DNA of 64,000 nt from Bacteriovorax sp. (lineage in GTDB: Bacteria; Bdellovibrionota; Bacteriovoracia; Bacteriovoracales; Bacteriovoracaceae), in NCBI GenBank assembly GCA_014377485.1, contig JACMPM010000003.1, positions 62,001 through 126,000 of the forward strand, read 5' to 3'. Both the position numbers and the translations under genes were made by a program. The notes beneath the pieces are model-generated. The model did no database searches. It saw only the letters and a program-made list of their open reading frames with translations, and was not told the DNA's origin. Each line of letters opens with the position of its first letter. The stretch's first letter is position 1. Shown piece by piece: positions 1-8,474 of this stretch.

Positions 1-369
1 TAAAGCTTCGGTGATTGTAGAATAAATGATCTTACCTTCCGCTAAAGTCATTTTGCCTTCTGGATCAATAGTTTCAAACAATACATTAGTTAGGATTTTG
101 TATTCAGAAATAGCCTCTTCCAATGTGTAGTCAGGAATTTTTTCGCGCTCTTCGCCGTGCTCAACTCCCTTCGCTATTATTGCATTTTCATCAGTTGCAA
201 CAAGTGGATCGAGTGCTTTCGAAAGTTCACCTAAAAAACTAGGTATTGAATCTTTTAATGCAGGCCCAGACAAGCTTTTGGTATCCGTTAGATGTAATCT
301 TACTTGTTTTTCCCAAATCTCGAGAATAGAACTTTTATTTTTTTTAATCAATTCGGAAAAACGACTCAT
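1..369 (-). CDS. Sensor protein N-terminus, RsbRD-like domain (partial)
   Basis: The frame reads leftwards from an ATG at 369 and is still open at the left edge, so only the first 123 residues are visible. The start has a GGGAGG SD four bases upstream. The visible part is an acidic, all-helical module beginning MSRFSELIKKNKSSILEIWE. This resembles the RsbT co-antagonist RsbRD N-terminal domain, which in many bacteria precedes a histidine kinase or STAS module. The output domain lies outside the window, so calling it a two-component kinase is inference. The upstream AT-rich gap at 370-1028 would hold its promoter. Confidence 0.6.
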   Translation of the reverse strand, partial: MSRFSELIKKNKSSILEIWEKQVRLHLTDTKSLSGPALKDSIPSFLGELSKALDPLVATDENAIIAKGVEHGEEREKIPDYTLEEAISEYKILTNVLFETIDPEGKMTLAEGKIIYSTITEAL

Positions 370-1028
370 TTAGCCTCCCAAATAATCTCACAAAAAACTT
401 TCGCTTGAAATAAACTTGAAAGCAATTCGCAATGAAACATAGAGAAATAAACGTCATTCATTACTGAAAAATATTGCAACAAAACGTAAAAAGTAATCAA
501 GAATGTAGCAAAAAAATAAGAAATTAATATTTAAAAAAATGTATGGATGAAATATGGTTTATTAAGAAATGTATCGATGTAGAAAAATCTATATCAAGAA
601 TTATTGATAAACAAAGGTAGTAAATCCTTGATAGTTTAAAACTGTAAAATTAAAAAGTAACTTAGATGAGGGAACAATTTTTTTTATTCAGATGCCAATG
701 AATGCACGTCCATTTCAAAAAATGTGATACAGACTCCTAAGTCTGATGACAACGAATCAGTCTTAAACCACTAGTCATCGATAAATATTTTGTCACTATG
801 ACCAAAGAATTAAATAACAGGCCCTCAAAAGGGGCTTGTTTTTTGTCTTGGATCGAAAGACATGCATTTGCTAAAAAAGGTTTAACTTTCTTCTATTCAT
901 TTCGTTTTTAAATTAATATCGCCCAAGTTTATATCTGCTAATGCTAAAAGCCGTGAGAAAAGATGTTGGAAGTATGATGATGGAGAAGCGATCGAATTGA
1001 AAAAGTCATTTTTTTAAAAATGTAATTG
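370..1028. other. Gene-free stretch with terminator and weak ORF remnants
   Basis: No convincing gene is present in these 659 bases. The left part is very AT-rich and would carry the promoter of the leftward sensor gene. At 721-786 there are short inverted repeats (GATGAC...GTCATC), followed by a strong rightward terminator at 816-844, so a short rightward transcript is plausible. A 25-codon frame at 543-620 has no SD. A frame ending at 1015-1017 reads like a protein tail (KRCWKYDDGEAIELKKSFF) but has no ordinary start codon after the in-frame stop near 887; it may be a gene remnant or chance. Confidence 0.5.
816..844 (+). terminator. Rho-independent terminator in 5' intergenic region
   Basis: A nine-pair stem (AACAGGCCC with GGGCTTGTT, one G-U pair) around a seven-base loop runs into a T tract. 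No coding gene lies just upstream on this strand, so it probably ends a short non-coding or leader transcript. Confidence 0.65.
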
Positions 1029-1877
1029 TTATTCTTCATCCTCTGCCGGCAACCGAATCGTATACTGCCCAGTCTTCTCATCTCTATTCATCACCAAGAG
1101 TCCAAGATTTTGTGCATCTTCCACCAACTCTCTAAACGAGCGGTAACCATAGTAAGTTTCATTAAATCCTGGGCGTCGTCTTTTCATGGTTTGTTTAACC
1201 ATTGAGCCCCACATCTTTGCATCGTCACCACGTTCTTCTGCCAGGCCTTCAACCGTCTCTACGATGAAATCTAGAGCTTCCTGCCGTTTATCGAGTGCCT
1301 TGGTTTCTTTAGCATCTTTTGTTTCTTTGGGTTCTTTTAAATCTTTGGTGTCTTTAGCGGGCGGTAATTTTTTTGTTACAGGTTTTCTGGCCGGTTTTTG
1401 TTCGCGAACTAAATCATCGTAAAAAATAAATTCATCGCAATTGGCACTCAGTAAATTAGAAGTCGAATCTTTTACACCGATACCGATAACCGTTTTATTA
1501 TTTTCGCGGAGTTTTGATACAAGCGGGGAGAAGTCGGAGTCACCGCTTATGATGACAAAAGTGTCGACATGAGATTTTGTGTAACAAAGGTCAAGTGCAT
1601 CTACTACCATGCGAATGTCGGCAGAGTTTTTTCCTGACTGGCGCACATGAGGAATTTCAATTAATTCAAAGTTAGCTTCATGCATAGGTCGCTTAAAATC
1701 TTTATAGCGATCCCAATCACAATAGGCTTTTTTCACAACGATAGAACCTTTGATTAAAAGGCGTTCAAGAACTTTGTTAATATCAAATGTTGCATATTTG
1801 GCGTCTCTCACACCGAGGGCAATATTTTCGAAGTCGCAAAATAATGCAATGTTTGTATCGTCTGTACTAATGGCCAT
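1029..1877 (-). CDS. NYN-domain ribonuclease-like protein with C-terminal LOTUS/OST-HTH domain
   Basis: 282 residues. Residues 9-150 form a NYN (PIN-like) domain of the LabA/DUF88 type. The acidic residues expected for metal binding are visible: D15 in CDFEN, D87 in SADIRM, and D113/D115 in SGDSDFSPLV. A lysine/glutamate/threonine-rich linker at about 158-197 repeats short KETKD-like units. Residues 199-276 fit a LOTUS/OST-HTH domain (SMVKQTMKRRRPGFNE...YGYRSF), known to bind RNA. The architecture predicts a cytoplasmic RNA-cleaving or RNA-binding protein, with its substrate unknown. The start has AAGGAT upstream. It is the last gene of a leftward run, 20 bases after the sugar-dehydrogenase-like gene. 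Confidence 0.85.
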   Translation of the reverse strand: MAISTDDTNIALFCDFENIALGVRDAKYATFDINKVLERLLIKGSIVVKKAYCDWDRYKDFKRPMHEANFELIEIPHVRQSGKNSADIRMVVDALDLCYTKSHVDTFVIISGDSDFSPLVSKLRENNKTVIGIGVKDSTSNLLSANCDEFIFYDDLVREQKPARKPVTKKLPPAKDTKDLKEPKETKDAKETKALDKRQEALDFIVETVEGLAEERGDDAKMWGSMVKQTMKRRRPGFNETYYGYRSFRELVEDAQNLGLLVMNRDEKTGQYTIRLPAEDEE

Positions 1878-1897
1878 GGGGCAGATCCTTTTTTTAG

Positions 1898-3088
1898 TTA
1901 TTTTTTATAAGTAACTTTCCAAAGAATATTACTTGCATCATCTGCAACAAGCAGTGAGCCATCAGATAATACGGCAACACCTACAGGACGGCCATAGACT
2001 TCGCTTTTAGTAGAGTCAGCAATAAAGCCTGTTAGAAAATCTTCTGGAGGCCCACTTGCTTTTCCGTTTTTAAATGGAACAAAGGCTACTTTATATCCGG
2101 TCAGAGTTGAACGGTTCCAGGAACCGTGCTGTCCTATAAAAGCTCCGTTTTGGTATTTGGATGGGAATGCGTTTGACCCTTTAGTGTTTTGATAAAAGGC
2201 CAGCCCTAAGGGCGCGACATGAGTACCAAGTGAAACACTTGGTACTAGTGATTTTTTTGCTAATTCAGGCTGTGGAGCTTTTATACGCGGATCTGCATTG
2301 GGTCCCCAATAAAAATATGGCCATCCGTAAAAACCATTCTCTTTTACTTCTGTGAGAAAGTCGGGAACTAAATCGTCTCCTAAATTATCGCGCTCATTTA
2401 CTACCGTCCAAAGTGTATCGGTTCCCGGCGCCCATCCTAAACCGACAGGATTTCGGAGACCAGAGGCATAGATTCTTACGCCTGTTCCATCGGGATTAAT
2501 TTCAAGAATATTTGCCCTGTGATCTTCTCTTTTTATTCCATATTCGCCAATATTGCTGGAAGATCCGACTGCAATATAAATTTTATCGCCTTTAACATTG
2601 GCAATAATATTTCGAGTCCAGTGATTTCCCCCATTAGGTAGATCAATTATTTTTTGTCCGTTCGGCTCTGTTTTGGCAAGCAGGTTTTTATAGGGATACC
2701 TCCATAACGCATTTGAATTTGCTACATAAAACCACTTATCTAATATGAACATTCCAAAAGGAAGATTAAGACCGCTCAAGAAAATTTCTTGTTTCCCTTT
2801 GTGAAAACGAGTGATGCGACTGGCCTGTGATTCAGCTAGAAAAACACTTCCATCAGGAGCGGAATATATCCACCTTGAATTTCTTAATCCATCGGCAAAT
2901 TTTGAAACGATAAAATGTTCAGGTGCAATGGGTTTATGATCATTCCAACCAATTACTTTACTAGAATTGACTACGTTATGATTTGGATTGGGAGGAGGGA
3001 GGTTGATTGTTTCTGAAAAAAGCACTCCGATCACCAGCAGAGACATATAAGAAAAAAATTCTAGCAATAATCTCAATGCAGGCTCCAT
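1898..3088 (-). CDS. PQQ-type sugar (glucose/sorbosone) dehydrogenase-like protein
   Basis: 396 residues. A hydrophobic segment at about 8-26 acts as signal peptide or membrane anchor, and the rest fits the six-bladed propeller of soluble glucose/sorbosone dehydrogenases. Family landmarks are visible: GLRNPVGLGWAPGTDTLW, NGFYGWPYFYWG and GQHGSWNRSTLTGYKV. Members oxidise sugars or related alcohols in the periplasm with PQQ, but many homologues have unknown substrates, and no PQQ synthesis genes are in this window. It overlaps the end of the DUF924 gene by 16 bases, implying co-transcription and coupled translation. A second in-frame ATG 14 codons in lacks an SD, so the longer start is preferred. 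Confidence 0.8.
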   Translation of the reverse strand: MEPALRLLLEFFSYMSLLVIGVLFSETINLPPPNPNHNVVNSSKVIGWNDHKPIAPEHFIVSKFADGLRNSRWIYSAPDGSVFLAESQASRITRFHKGKQEIFLSGLNLPFGMFILDKWFYVANSNALWRYPYKNLLAKTEPNGQKIIDLPNGGNHWTRNIIANVKGDKIYIAVGSSSNIGEYGIKREDHRANILEINPDGTGVRIYASGLRNPVGLGWAPGTDTLWTVVNERDNLGDDLVPDFLTEVKENGFYGWPYFYWGPNADPRIKAPQPELAKKSLVPSVSLGTHVAPLGLAFYQNTKGSNAFPSKYQNGAFIGQHGSWNRSTLTGYKVAFVPFKNGKASGPPEDFLTGFIADSTKSEVYGRPVGVAVLSDGSLLVADDASNILWKVTYKK

Positions 3089-3648
3089 CCATCAATACCT
3101 TTATTTTTCTCAGCCGGTGGAACTGTTTTCATCAAATAAACTTCTTCTTCTGGGGTATTAATTCTTCCAAAAATTTTATTTCTTTCGGGAAATCTTCCAA
3201 ATCGCTCGATAATACTTTTGTGAGCCAATTCATAACTTAAACTTTTTTCCAAACCTGGCTCCGAGAAGAGCTTTACTGCAATTTCATGGATACTTTTAGA
3301 CTCACTATGCATAAAAGGCATGTAGAGAAATTGCTTGTGACTTGTCTCGAAATTTTTTTGAATATTATTTCTGATTCCTTCTTCGGCCAAAATCAAGGCC
3401 ATGCCGTCAGAAGAATAAGCTTTGGGGTCATCGCGGTAAATATTTCGGGAGAATTGATCGATAAGAATTATTTCGGCCAGCCTTCCGAGCGGTTCGTCTC
3501 TCCAGCGAAAAAGCTCTCCCGCTATAGCTTGAGAATGGATCACTATAAATTTTTCTACCATTTTTAAATCGAGCACATCATCATTTATAAACCAATCATC
3601 AGGGGATAATTGTTCAAACCAAAAATCAAGAATATCGTGATAATTCAT
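3073..3648 (-). CDS. DUF924 family protein
   Basis: 191 residues from the ATG at 3648, chosen because AGGAG lies just upstream; the frame extends further without an SD. The sequence matches the DUF924 family: it opens MNYHDILDFWFEQLSPDDWF and contains GRLAEIILIDQFSRNIYRDDP, MPFMHSES and a HKSIIERFGRFPERN segment. The family is all-helical, soluble and of unknown biochemical role, often found near metabolic genes. It is preceded by a zinc-ribbon gene (14-base gap) and overlaps the sugar-dehydrogenase-like gene, so the three probably form one operon. Confidence 0.88.
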   Translation of the reverse strand: MNYHDILDFWFEQLSPDDWFINDDVLDLKMVEKFIVIHSQAIAGELFRWRDEPLGRLAEIILIDQFSRNIYRDDPKAYSSDGMALILAEEGIRNNIQKNFETSHKQFLYMPFMHSESKSIHEIAVKLFSEPGLEKSLSYELAHKSIIERFGRFPERNKIFGRINTPEEEVYLMKTVPPAEKNKGIDGWSLH

Positions 3649-3662
3649 ATCAACTCCTTTTG

Positions 3663-3899
3663 TTAAGGCACGACTGCGGAATGAATTCCTTCTTTGGAGC
3701 AAGTTGAGCAACAAAACATATCACCAGATTGTTGAATTCCACGACCCATAATAATTGAATTACAATTTGCACAGCGAGGAGCTACAAAATTGACTGCACA
3801 TTCAAAGCTGTCAAAAGTGAACTCTGTCCCATTGATAAAAAGAATATAATCTTTTTCAATATTAAAACCACAATTTACACATCTAGCTTCCTGTACCAT
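3663..3899 (-). CDS. Small zinc-ribbon protein
   Basis: 78 residues from the ATG at 3899, which has GGAG six bases upstream; the open frame continues to 4022, but that extension has no SD. Three cysteine pairs are visible (CVNCGF, CANCN, CSTC) plus single cysteines in FECAVNF and MFCC, a pattern expected of zinc ribbons. It is probably a small metal-binding cytoplasmic protein. No partner or target can be read from the sequence. It is the first gene of the leftward run into the DUF924 gene. Confidence 0.7.
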   Translation of the reverse strand: MVQEARCVNCGFNIEKDYILFINGTEFTFDSFECAVNFVAPRCANCNSIIMGRGIQQSGDMFCCSTCSKEGIHSAVVP

Positions 3900-4151
3900 A
3901 AATTCTCCAAGGTTAATAACTCCATTGTGAAAGCATGGACCGTGCCAAAAAATTAAAATTGATAAAAGCACACTTGTTTTGTTTTCGGTAAATAGTTTTA
4001 ACTTTTGTGCCCCAATCCGCATCTATTGAATGGACATAAATGTACATTTATAATTGTTCAATAACCGTTTACAACTCTTAGCCCGGTACATTCCTTGCAA
4101 TTCATACAATAACTAATTCCCTTAAAAAAAGGGCAAACATGGGAGAAAGTT

Positions 4152-4721
4152 ATGTTTAAAATATTATTTGCATTAGCGTTTCTGACAAGCTCTTTTGCAA
4201 GCTATGCACAATACAGTATGGACGATTCATCAATGGAAAATAAATCTCAAGGAACATTTCCGGAATTGAGAGCTTCGGGCGTTAATGAACAAAAATGGTC
4301 TGCTGGTGTGACTTCAGGGATCAACTCACCTAAGGGACCCGCAACTTCGAGTGCAGAGTTTGGACTTATTATTGGATTTCAGCCTATTGTTCCTATTACC
4401 GCAGGAATTGAAGCAAACACTACACGTTTGAATGACAGCAATGATGTTAGACAAACTAACGTTTTACTAAGATCAGTTTATAATTTGGGCGGTGATATTC
4501 CTGTATTGCAAAGTAGTTTCATTGGTGTAGGAGTTGGTCCAGTTTTTATTCCTAATAGAGTAAGATGGGCAGGAGCTCCAATCATTGGGTTTGATATTCC
4601 TTTAAGCAGTAAATCTCATGATTATTTATCATTGGGCTTAGAAGCGAAGTACCTTTTTATTACTAATACAGATACTCCGGATTTATTTGCTTCGGCCTTA
4701 GCACTTAAATACTTTTTCTAG
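4152..4721 (+). CDS. Exported outer-membrane-barrel-like protein
   Basis: 189 residues. An 18-residue signal peptide (MFKILFALAFLTSSFASYA) precedes a serine-rich segment, then alternating hydrophobic/polar stretches such as WSAGVTSGINSP, AEFGLIIGFQPIVPITAGIEA and YLSLGLEAKYLFI ending in LALKYFF. A terminal aromatic residue is typical of outer-membrane barrels. The SD GGGAGAAAG lies just before the ATG. No family was recognised. It stands alone between divergent and convergent neighbours and is followed by a strong terminator. Confidence 0.75.
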   Translation: MFKILFALAFLTSSFASYAQYSMDDSSMENKSQGTFPELRASGVNEQKWSAGVTSGINSPKGPATSSAEFGLIIGFQPIVPITAGIEANTTRLNDSNDVRQTNVLLRSVYNLGGDIPVLQSSFIGVGVGPVFIPNRVRWAGAPIIGFDIPLSSKSHDYLSLGLEAKYLFITNTDTPDLFASALALKYFF

Positions 4722-4734
4722 AAATATATAATTT

Positions 4735-4771
4735 CGGCAAGAAATTTTAAAAATATCTTGCCGTTTTTTTT
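4735..4771 (+). terminator. Rho-independent terminator after the barrel-like gene
   Basis: A perfect eight-pair stem CGGCAAGA/TCTTGCCG with a 13-base AT loop is followed by eight T residues. It lies 14 bases after the stop of the rightward gene and touches the stop of the convergent YceI gene. Confidence 0.85.
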
Positions 4772-5384
4772 ACATTTTAGAATTATCGACTTTATTAATC
4801 CCTTCAGTTCTAACTTCAATCATTACTTCTTCCCCCACCGCTGGACCTATGGAAACTTTTTCGTCGTACATGATATGAAAATCTTTTCGCATAATTTTAC
4901 CCTTCATTTGAAGGGCCACTCGCTCATTTCCCCAAGGATCTCTTACTGATCCAGTGTATTTACCAACGAAGCTGACTTCTTTGGTTACATCCTTAATCGT
5001 TAAAAAAGCGATGAGTGTAAATGATTCAGGGGTTCCCATAAATTTTTTTGATTTCAAGGTCATGGACGGATAAGTGGCAACATCAAAAAAATTTTTTGAG
5101 CGTAGATCATCATCTCTTTTTTTAACAGCAGTATCTATTGAATTCATATCAATTGTTGCCTCTACCGTTGAATCGGCAAATATAGGAGCCAGGACAAAAT
5201 CTCCTTTGACCTCGTTAAAACGTCCTTCCACTTCCGAGACTACAAAGTGTTTGATGACAAACGAGACTCGCGAGTGATCCGGGTCAATTTTATAATCTCC
5301 CGGCATGTATTTTACTGCAGCAGCATTGGCATTAATTGCAAAAAGCATAGCGAGAGTAAAGAATGAAGCGAGTTTAAATTTCAT
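4770..5384 (-). CDS. YceI family periplasmic protein
   Basis: 204 residues with a signal peptide (MKFKLASFFTLAMLFAINANA). The rest matches YceI-like lipocalin folds: YKIDPDHSRVSFVIKHFVVS near the start, then the repeated strands DFVLAPIFADSTVEATIDMNSI, FFDVATYPSMTLKSKKF and FLTIKDVTKEVSF. Such proteins bind isoprenoid or amphiphilic lipids in the periplasm. The ATG overlaps the stop of the PLD gene (ATGA), and AAGGAGG, encoded by the end of that gene, serves as SD, so translation is coupled. A role in envelope lipid handling together with the PLD enzyme is plausible but inferred. Confidence 0.92.
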   Translation of the reverse strand: MKFKLASFFTLAMLFAINANAAAVKYMPGDYKIDPDHSRVSFVIKHFVVSEVEGRFNEVKGDFVLAPIFADSTVEATIDMNSIDTAVKKRDDDLRSKNFFDVATYPSMTLKSKKFMGTPESFTLIAFLTIKDVTKEVSFVGKYTGSVRDPWGNERVALQMKGKIMRKDFHIMYDEKVSIGPAVGEEVMIEVRTEGINKVDNSKM

Positions 5385-6709
5385 AAGACCTCCTTTTTTT
5401 TATTTGAGATAATTTGCTTAAAGACAAGCAAAAAACTTATAATTAAGAATGGGATTCCGGGAATTATGGGTAGAATAAGGCCGATAATTCCTAGAATGAA
5501 AAAAAATAATGAACCAACTATTCTCAGAAGATTATAAAATTTATTTTCTTTGTTATTATCTTCCTGGTAAATTAATCCAATCGAGAAATTTGCGACTACA
5601 GATAATACCAAATAATAAAACAGCCTGAGTATTCTGACTTTAAGTGAACACTTTTCTATAAAATATTTAGCATCAAGTTTTTCACAACCAGTGAGGATAA
5701 TTTCTTCTATTTCTGCCTTTAAATATGTAGTCATTTTTTCAGAATAAATATTAACGTTCATTTCCAGGTTTTGCTGATAACTGGTGTAATTGAGATTGAA
5801 TGAACCGATTGTTGCCCAGTTTTCATCGATAGTAGCCAATTTTCCATGGAGAATAGATTTTTTCCACAAATAAATTTCAACTCCATTTCTAAGAAAATAG
5901 GCATAAAGGAATTCAGAGGCAAGTATATAACTAGGCCAATCTGAAAACTTAGGTAGTATCAAACGTACTCGCACTCCTCTTTTTCTTGCTTCTACCAATT
6001 GCTTCATAAAAGTTTTTCGAGGGAAAAAATATGAATTTATAATTGTTATTTCGTGTTTTGCTTTTTGAGTGAGGTGGGAATACTGCCTGGTTATCTGCCA
6101 ACGTCTATATACCCAGTCGTTTACTAAAATTTTTAAATCAACTCCGTCTTGAATGGAAGGAGAGTCTTGTGTAGGGGGAAAGCTGATTTTTTTTTGAGAA
6201 GCTTTTTTAAAAATCATTTGGCAGTACTGAGTGAGCCTGACAATAACAGGGCCTTTTAAAAAAATAGCAAAATCTAATTGAGAAGTGTGAGACTCGGCAT
6301 CAACACTGGCAAGAACATTGATTCCTCCAATAAAGCTGGCTTCTTCATCAACCAGTAAAATTTTATGGTGAAGCCTTCTGCCCCAACTATAAAGCCACTT
6401 CATTTGCATTTCATTGAAACGCAAAAAATGAACTCCTGCATTTACCAGATTCATCTCAGAACGTTTATCCAATAATCTGGAGCCCACGCTATCTACCAAA
6501 AGATAGACCTGTACTCCCCTTAGAGCGGCGTTCATTAATTCATTATGAACTAGACTGCCAAAACCATCCATCATAAAAATGTATGTCTGAAGGTGAATAG
6601 TTTTTTTGGCATTTTGAATCAGATTCAAATACTCTTCATGATACTTCTGGCCATCGCGATAAAAAATAGCAAGATTATTTTTACTGAGAGTAAAAAAATT
6701 ATGTTCCAT
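5381..6709 (-). CDS. Cardiolipin synthase-like phospholipase D protein with DUF454-like C-terminal tail
   Basis: 442 residues. Two phospholipase D HKD motifs are visible: HHKILLVDEEASFIGGINV near residue 113 and HGKLATIDENWATIGSFNLN near 290. The upstream EEP-family neighbour repeats the ybhP-clsB arrangement of enterobacteria, suggesting phospholipid headgroup transfer (cardiolipin synthesis). Unlike ClsB, the last 70 residues contain hydrophobic helices, ending with GIIGLILPIIPGIPFLIIS, which resembles the DUF454/YbaN or PGPGW membrane module. It overlaps the EEP gene by one base and the YceI gene by four. The activity is inferred from the motifs; a bona fide nuclease role is less likely. 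Confidence 0.85.
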   Translation of the reverse strand: MEHNFFTLSKNNLAIFYRDGQKYHEEYLNLIQNAKKTIHLQTYIFMMDGFGSLVHNELMNAALRGVQVYLLVDSVGSRLLDKRSEMNLVNAGVHFLRFNEMQMKWLYSWGRRLHHKILLVDEEASFIGGINVLASVDAESHTSQLDFAIFLKGPVIVRLTQYCQMIFKKASQKKISFPPTQDSPSIQDGVDLKILVNDWVYRRWQITRQYSHLTQKAKHEITIINSYFFPRKTFMKQLVEARKRGVRVRLILPKFSDWPSYILASEFLYAYFLRNGVEIYLWKKSILHGKLATIDENWATIGSFNLNYTSYQQNLEMNVNIYSEKMTTYLKAEIEEIILTGCEKLDAKYFIEKCSLKVRILRLFYYLVLSVVANFSIGLIYQEDNNKENKFYNLLRIVGSLFFFILGIIGLILPIIPGIPFLIISFLLVFKQIISNKKKEVL

Positions 6710-7479
6710 TAAATTTCGACCTCACAATAGAGAGGTAGATGATCCGAGAGGTGAGAAAGTAGGTTATGCTTGTTTTTCGTTTCCATAATCGTTGATGTTT
6801 TAATTTTGAGATTTTTCACATAAATCCGATCAAGGCATAGTAGTGGGTAGAGAGCAGGAAATGTTTTTGCAAATTTTCCATGAATCGTTTTATGCACCTC
6901 TTTCATTCCAAGATCTACTTCAAATACTTTGGCACTTTTTTTATTCCAATCGTTAAAATCACCGGCCAGGACGAATGGTATTTCATTATTTTCATTTTTT
7001 AAAAGTATATGTTTTTTAATCTGTTGATACTGCAAAAGTCTACCAGTATGTAGTAGATTTAAGTGCGAGCAAGCGGCATAAAAATATTTTTCTTTTGAGT
7101 CTTTAGAATCATTAGAAGTTGGCAGAGAGATCTTGCAAATCAATAAGCCTCTTTTTTCCCAATTATTGGTTGAGAGGTCAATATTTTCAAAACTTTCAAT
7201 GGGAAATTTACTCAGAATTAAATTTCCATGATGACCATGATCGTAAACTGCATTGTGTCCGTAAGAAAAGTGAGGCCATAATTGATCTGCTAAAAACTCA
7301 AATTGAGAATCAACCATTCCCTGTTCCTGATATTTACTGTTTTTTCCAACGACTTCTTGTAAAAAAACAACATCTGCCTGAGAGTATTTTATAAATTCTT
7401 TCATTTCTTGAAGAAAATAATTTTTATTATTCCAATCAAAACCTTTGTGGATATTATAAGAAAGAATTTTTATCAGCAT
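6709..7479 (-). CDS. Endonuclease/exonuclease/phosphatase (EEP) family protein, YbhP-like
   Basis: 256 residues with EEP fold motifs in order: ILSYNIHKGFDW, VVFLQEVVG (metal-binding Glu), ACSHLNLLHTGRLLQ, LAGDFNDWN (catalytic Asp/Asn), LDRIYVKN and the terminal SDHLPLYCEVEI (catalytic His). The family hydrolyses phosphodiester or phosphate bonds in nucleic acids or lipids. Being fused by a one-base overlap to a cardiolipin-synthase-like gene mirrors ybhP-clsB, so a phospholipid-related substrate is more likely than DNA (inference). No signal peptide is seen. The start lacks an SD and lies two bases after the SDR stop, so it is probably translated by coupling. Confidence 0.87.
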   Translation of the reverse strand: MLIKILSYNIHKGFDWNNKNYFLQEMKEFIKYSQADVVFLQEVVGKNSKYQEQGMVDSQFEFLADQLWPHFSYGHNAVYDHGHHGNLILSKFPIESFENIDLSTNNWEKRGLLICKISLPTSNDSKDSKEKYFYAACSHLNLLHTGRLLQYQQIKKHILLKNENNEIPFVLAGDFNDWNKKSAKVFEVDLGMKEVHKTIHGKFAKTFPALYPLLCLDRIYVKNLKIKTSTIMETKNKHNLLSHLSDHLPLYCEVEI

Positions 7480-7481
7480 GT

Positions 7482-8291
7482 TTAGTGTTTAAGTCTCGCA
7501 GGCTCACCGTCTTTGCGTAGAGTATCTGCTTTGCTTTCCTCGGTTTTAAATTTACTAAGAACTACTTCAACTTTATTCATAAATGATCCTGTGACGACAT
7601 GTCCCTTTCCGGCCATCATCGCTTCGAATCCTTGTAGCGCCACAAGTGCAGGACTGTCTTTTTTTGAGACGGCAGCCTTTGAATTTTCTAAGCCCGGACC
7701 CTGAGTAAAATTAGTATCAGTCGGCCCCGGCATAAGAGTTGTGACTGTAACTCCTGTTTCTTTCAATTCATTTCTTATAGCCTCCGAGAACGACTGAATA
7801 AATGCTTCAGAAGCTCCATACACTGCTTGAAGCGGTGTAGGCATTACTTCGGCTATTGAAGACGTAAAAAGAATACGCCCTTTTTTTCGATTAACCATAT
7901 CTTTAACAATATGTTTTGCCAGGTGCACACTGGAAATCACATTTAAATGAATGAGATAAAGCTCATCTTCTAAATTTGTTTCTTTGGCAAAATTTCCTCC
8001 AAGCCCTACGCCTGCATTAATGGCAATGGCTTCAACGGGTCTTCCTGTTGCCGAAATTTTTTCAATGAGTTCATCAACGCCTTCATAATCGGCTAAGTCG
8101 ATTATGAAGCTCTCGACATTGGCACCGAGGGTTTCACATATTTGAGCTGCCTCAACAATGGCCGGATTATCTGAGACAATGACTAAGTCAAAGCCATGCT
8201 GAGCAAACTGCTTTGCTAATTCATAACCTATTCCACTTGATGCACCTGTGACTACCGCAAGTGGTCTGTCTGAGCTTGTAGTTAAATCCAT
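7482..8291 (-). CDS. Short-chain dehydrogenase/reductase-like protein with altered YxxxK motif
   Basis: 269 residues from the ATG at 8291, which has a perfect AGGAGG SD; a longer frame exists without one. The Rossmann motif is VVTGASSGIGYELA, followed by NAGVGLGG and FTSSIAEV as in classical SDRs. The active-site segment reads AVYGASEAFIQSF: the tyrosine is kept but the catalytic lysine of YxxxK is glutamate. Either the enzyme uses another mechanism or it is a non-catalytic or weak member. It heads the operon that continues into the EEP, PLD and YceI genes. No substrate can be assigned. Confidence 0.85.
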   Translation of the reverse strand: MDLTTSSDRPLAVVTGASSGIGYELAKQFAQHGFDLVIVSDNPAIVEAAQICETLGANVESFIIDLADYEGVDELIEKISATGRPVEAIAINAGVGLGGNFAKETNLEDELYLIHLNVISSVHLAKHIVKDMVNRKKGRILFTSSIAEVMPTPLQAVYGASEAFIQSFSEAIRNELKETGVTVTTLMPGPTDTNFTQGPGLENSKAAVSKKDSPALVALQGFEAMMAGKGHVVTGSFMNKVEVVLSKFKTEESKADTLRKDGEPARLKH

Positions 8292-8474
8292 TGTCGTCCT
8301 CCTCATGTAAACGATTAATGCTTTAGAATTTGCAAAGACGATACCAAGCAGACAGCAAAACCAATTAGCTTGGGTAATAATGACACCGGTAAAAATGATA
8401 TATTTTTATAATCTTTGGAGCCAAATTTTTTGATGCTAAACTTTTTAAAGCTCACTCAGAAAATTATGGATATC

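Noticed and set aside
543..620. 25-codon rightward frame in the first gap
   Set aside because: No SD, AT-driven composition, and no terminator of its own.
889..1017. Frame ending KYDDGEAIELKKSFF
   Set aside because: Protein-like tail but no start codon after the in-frame stop; kept only as a remark in the gap entry.
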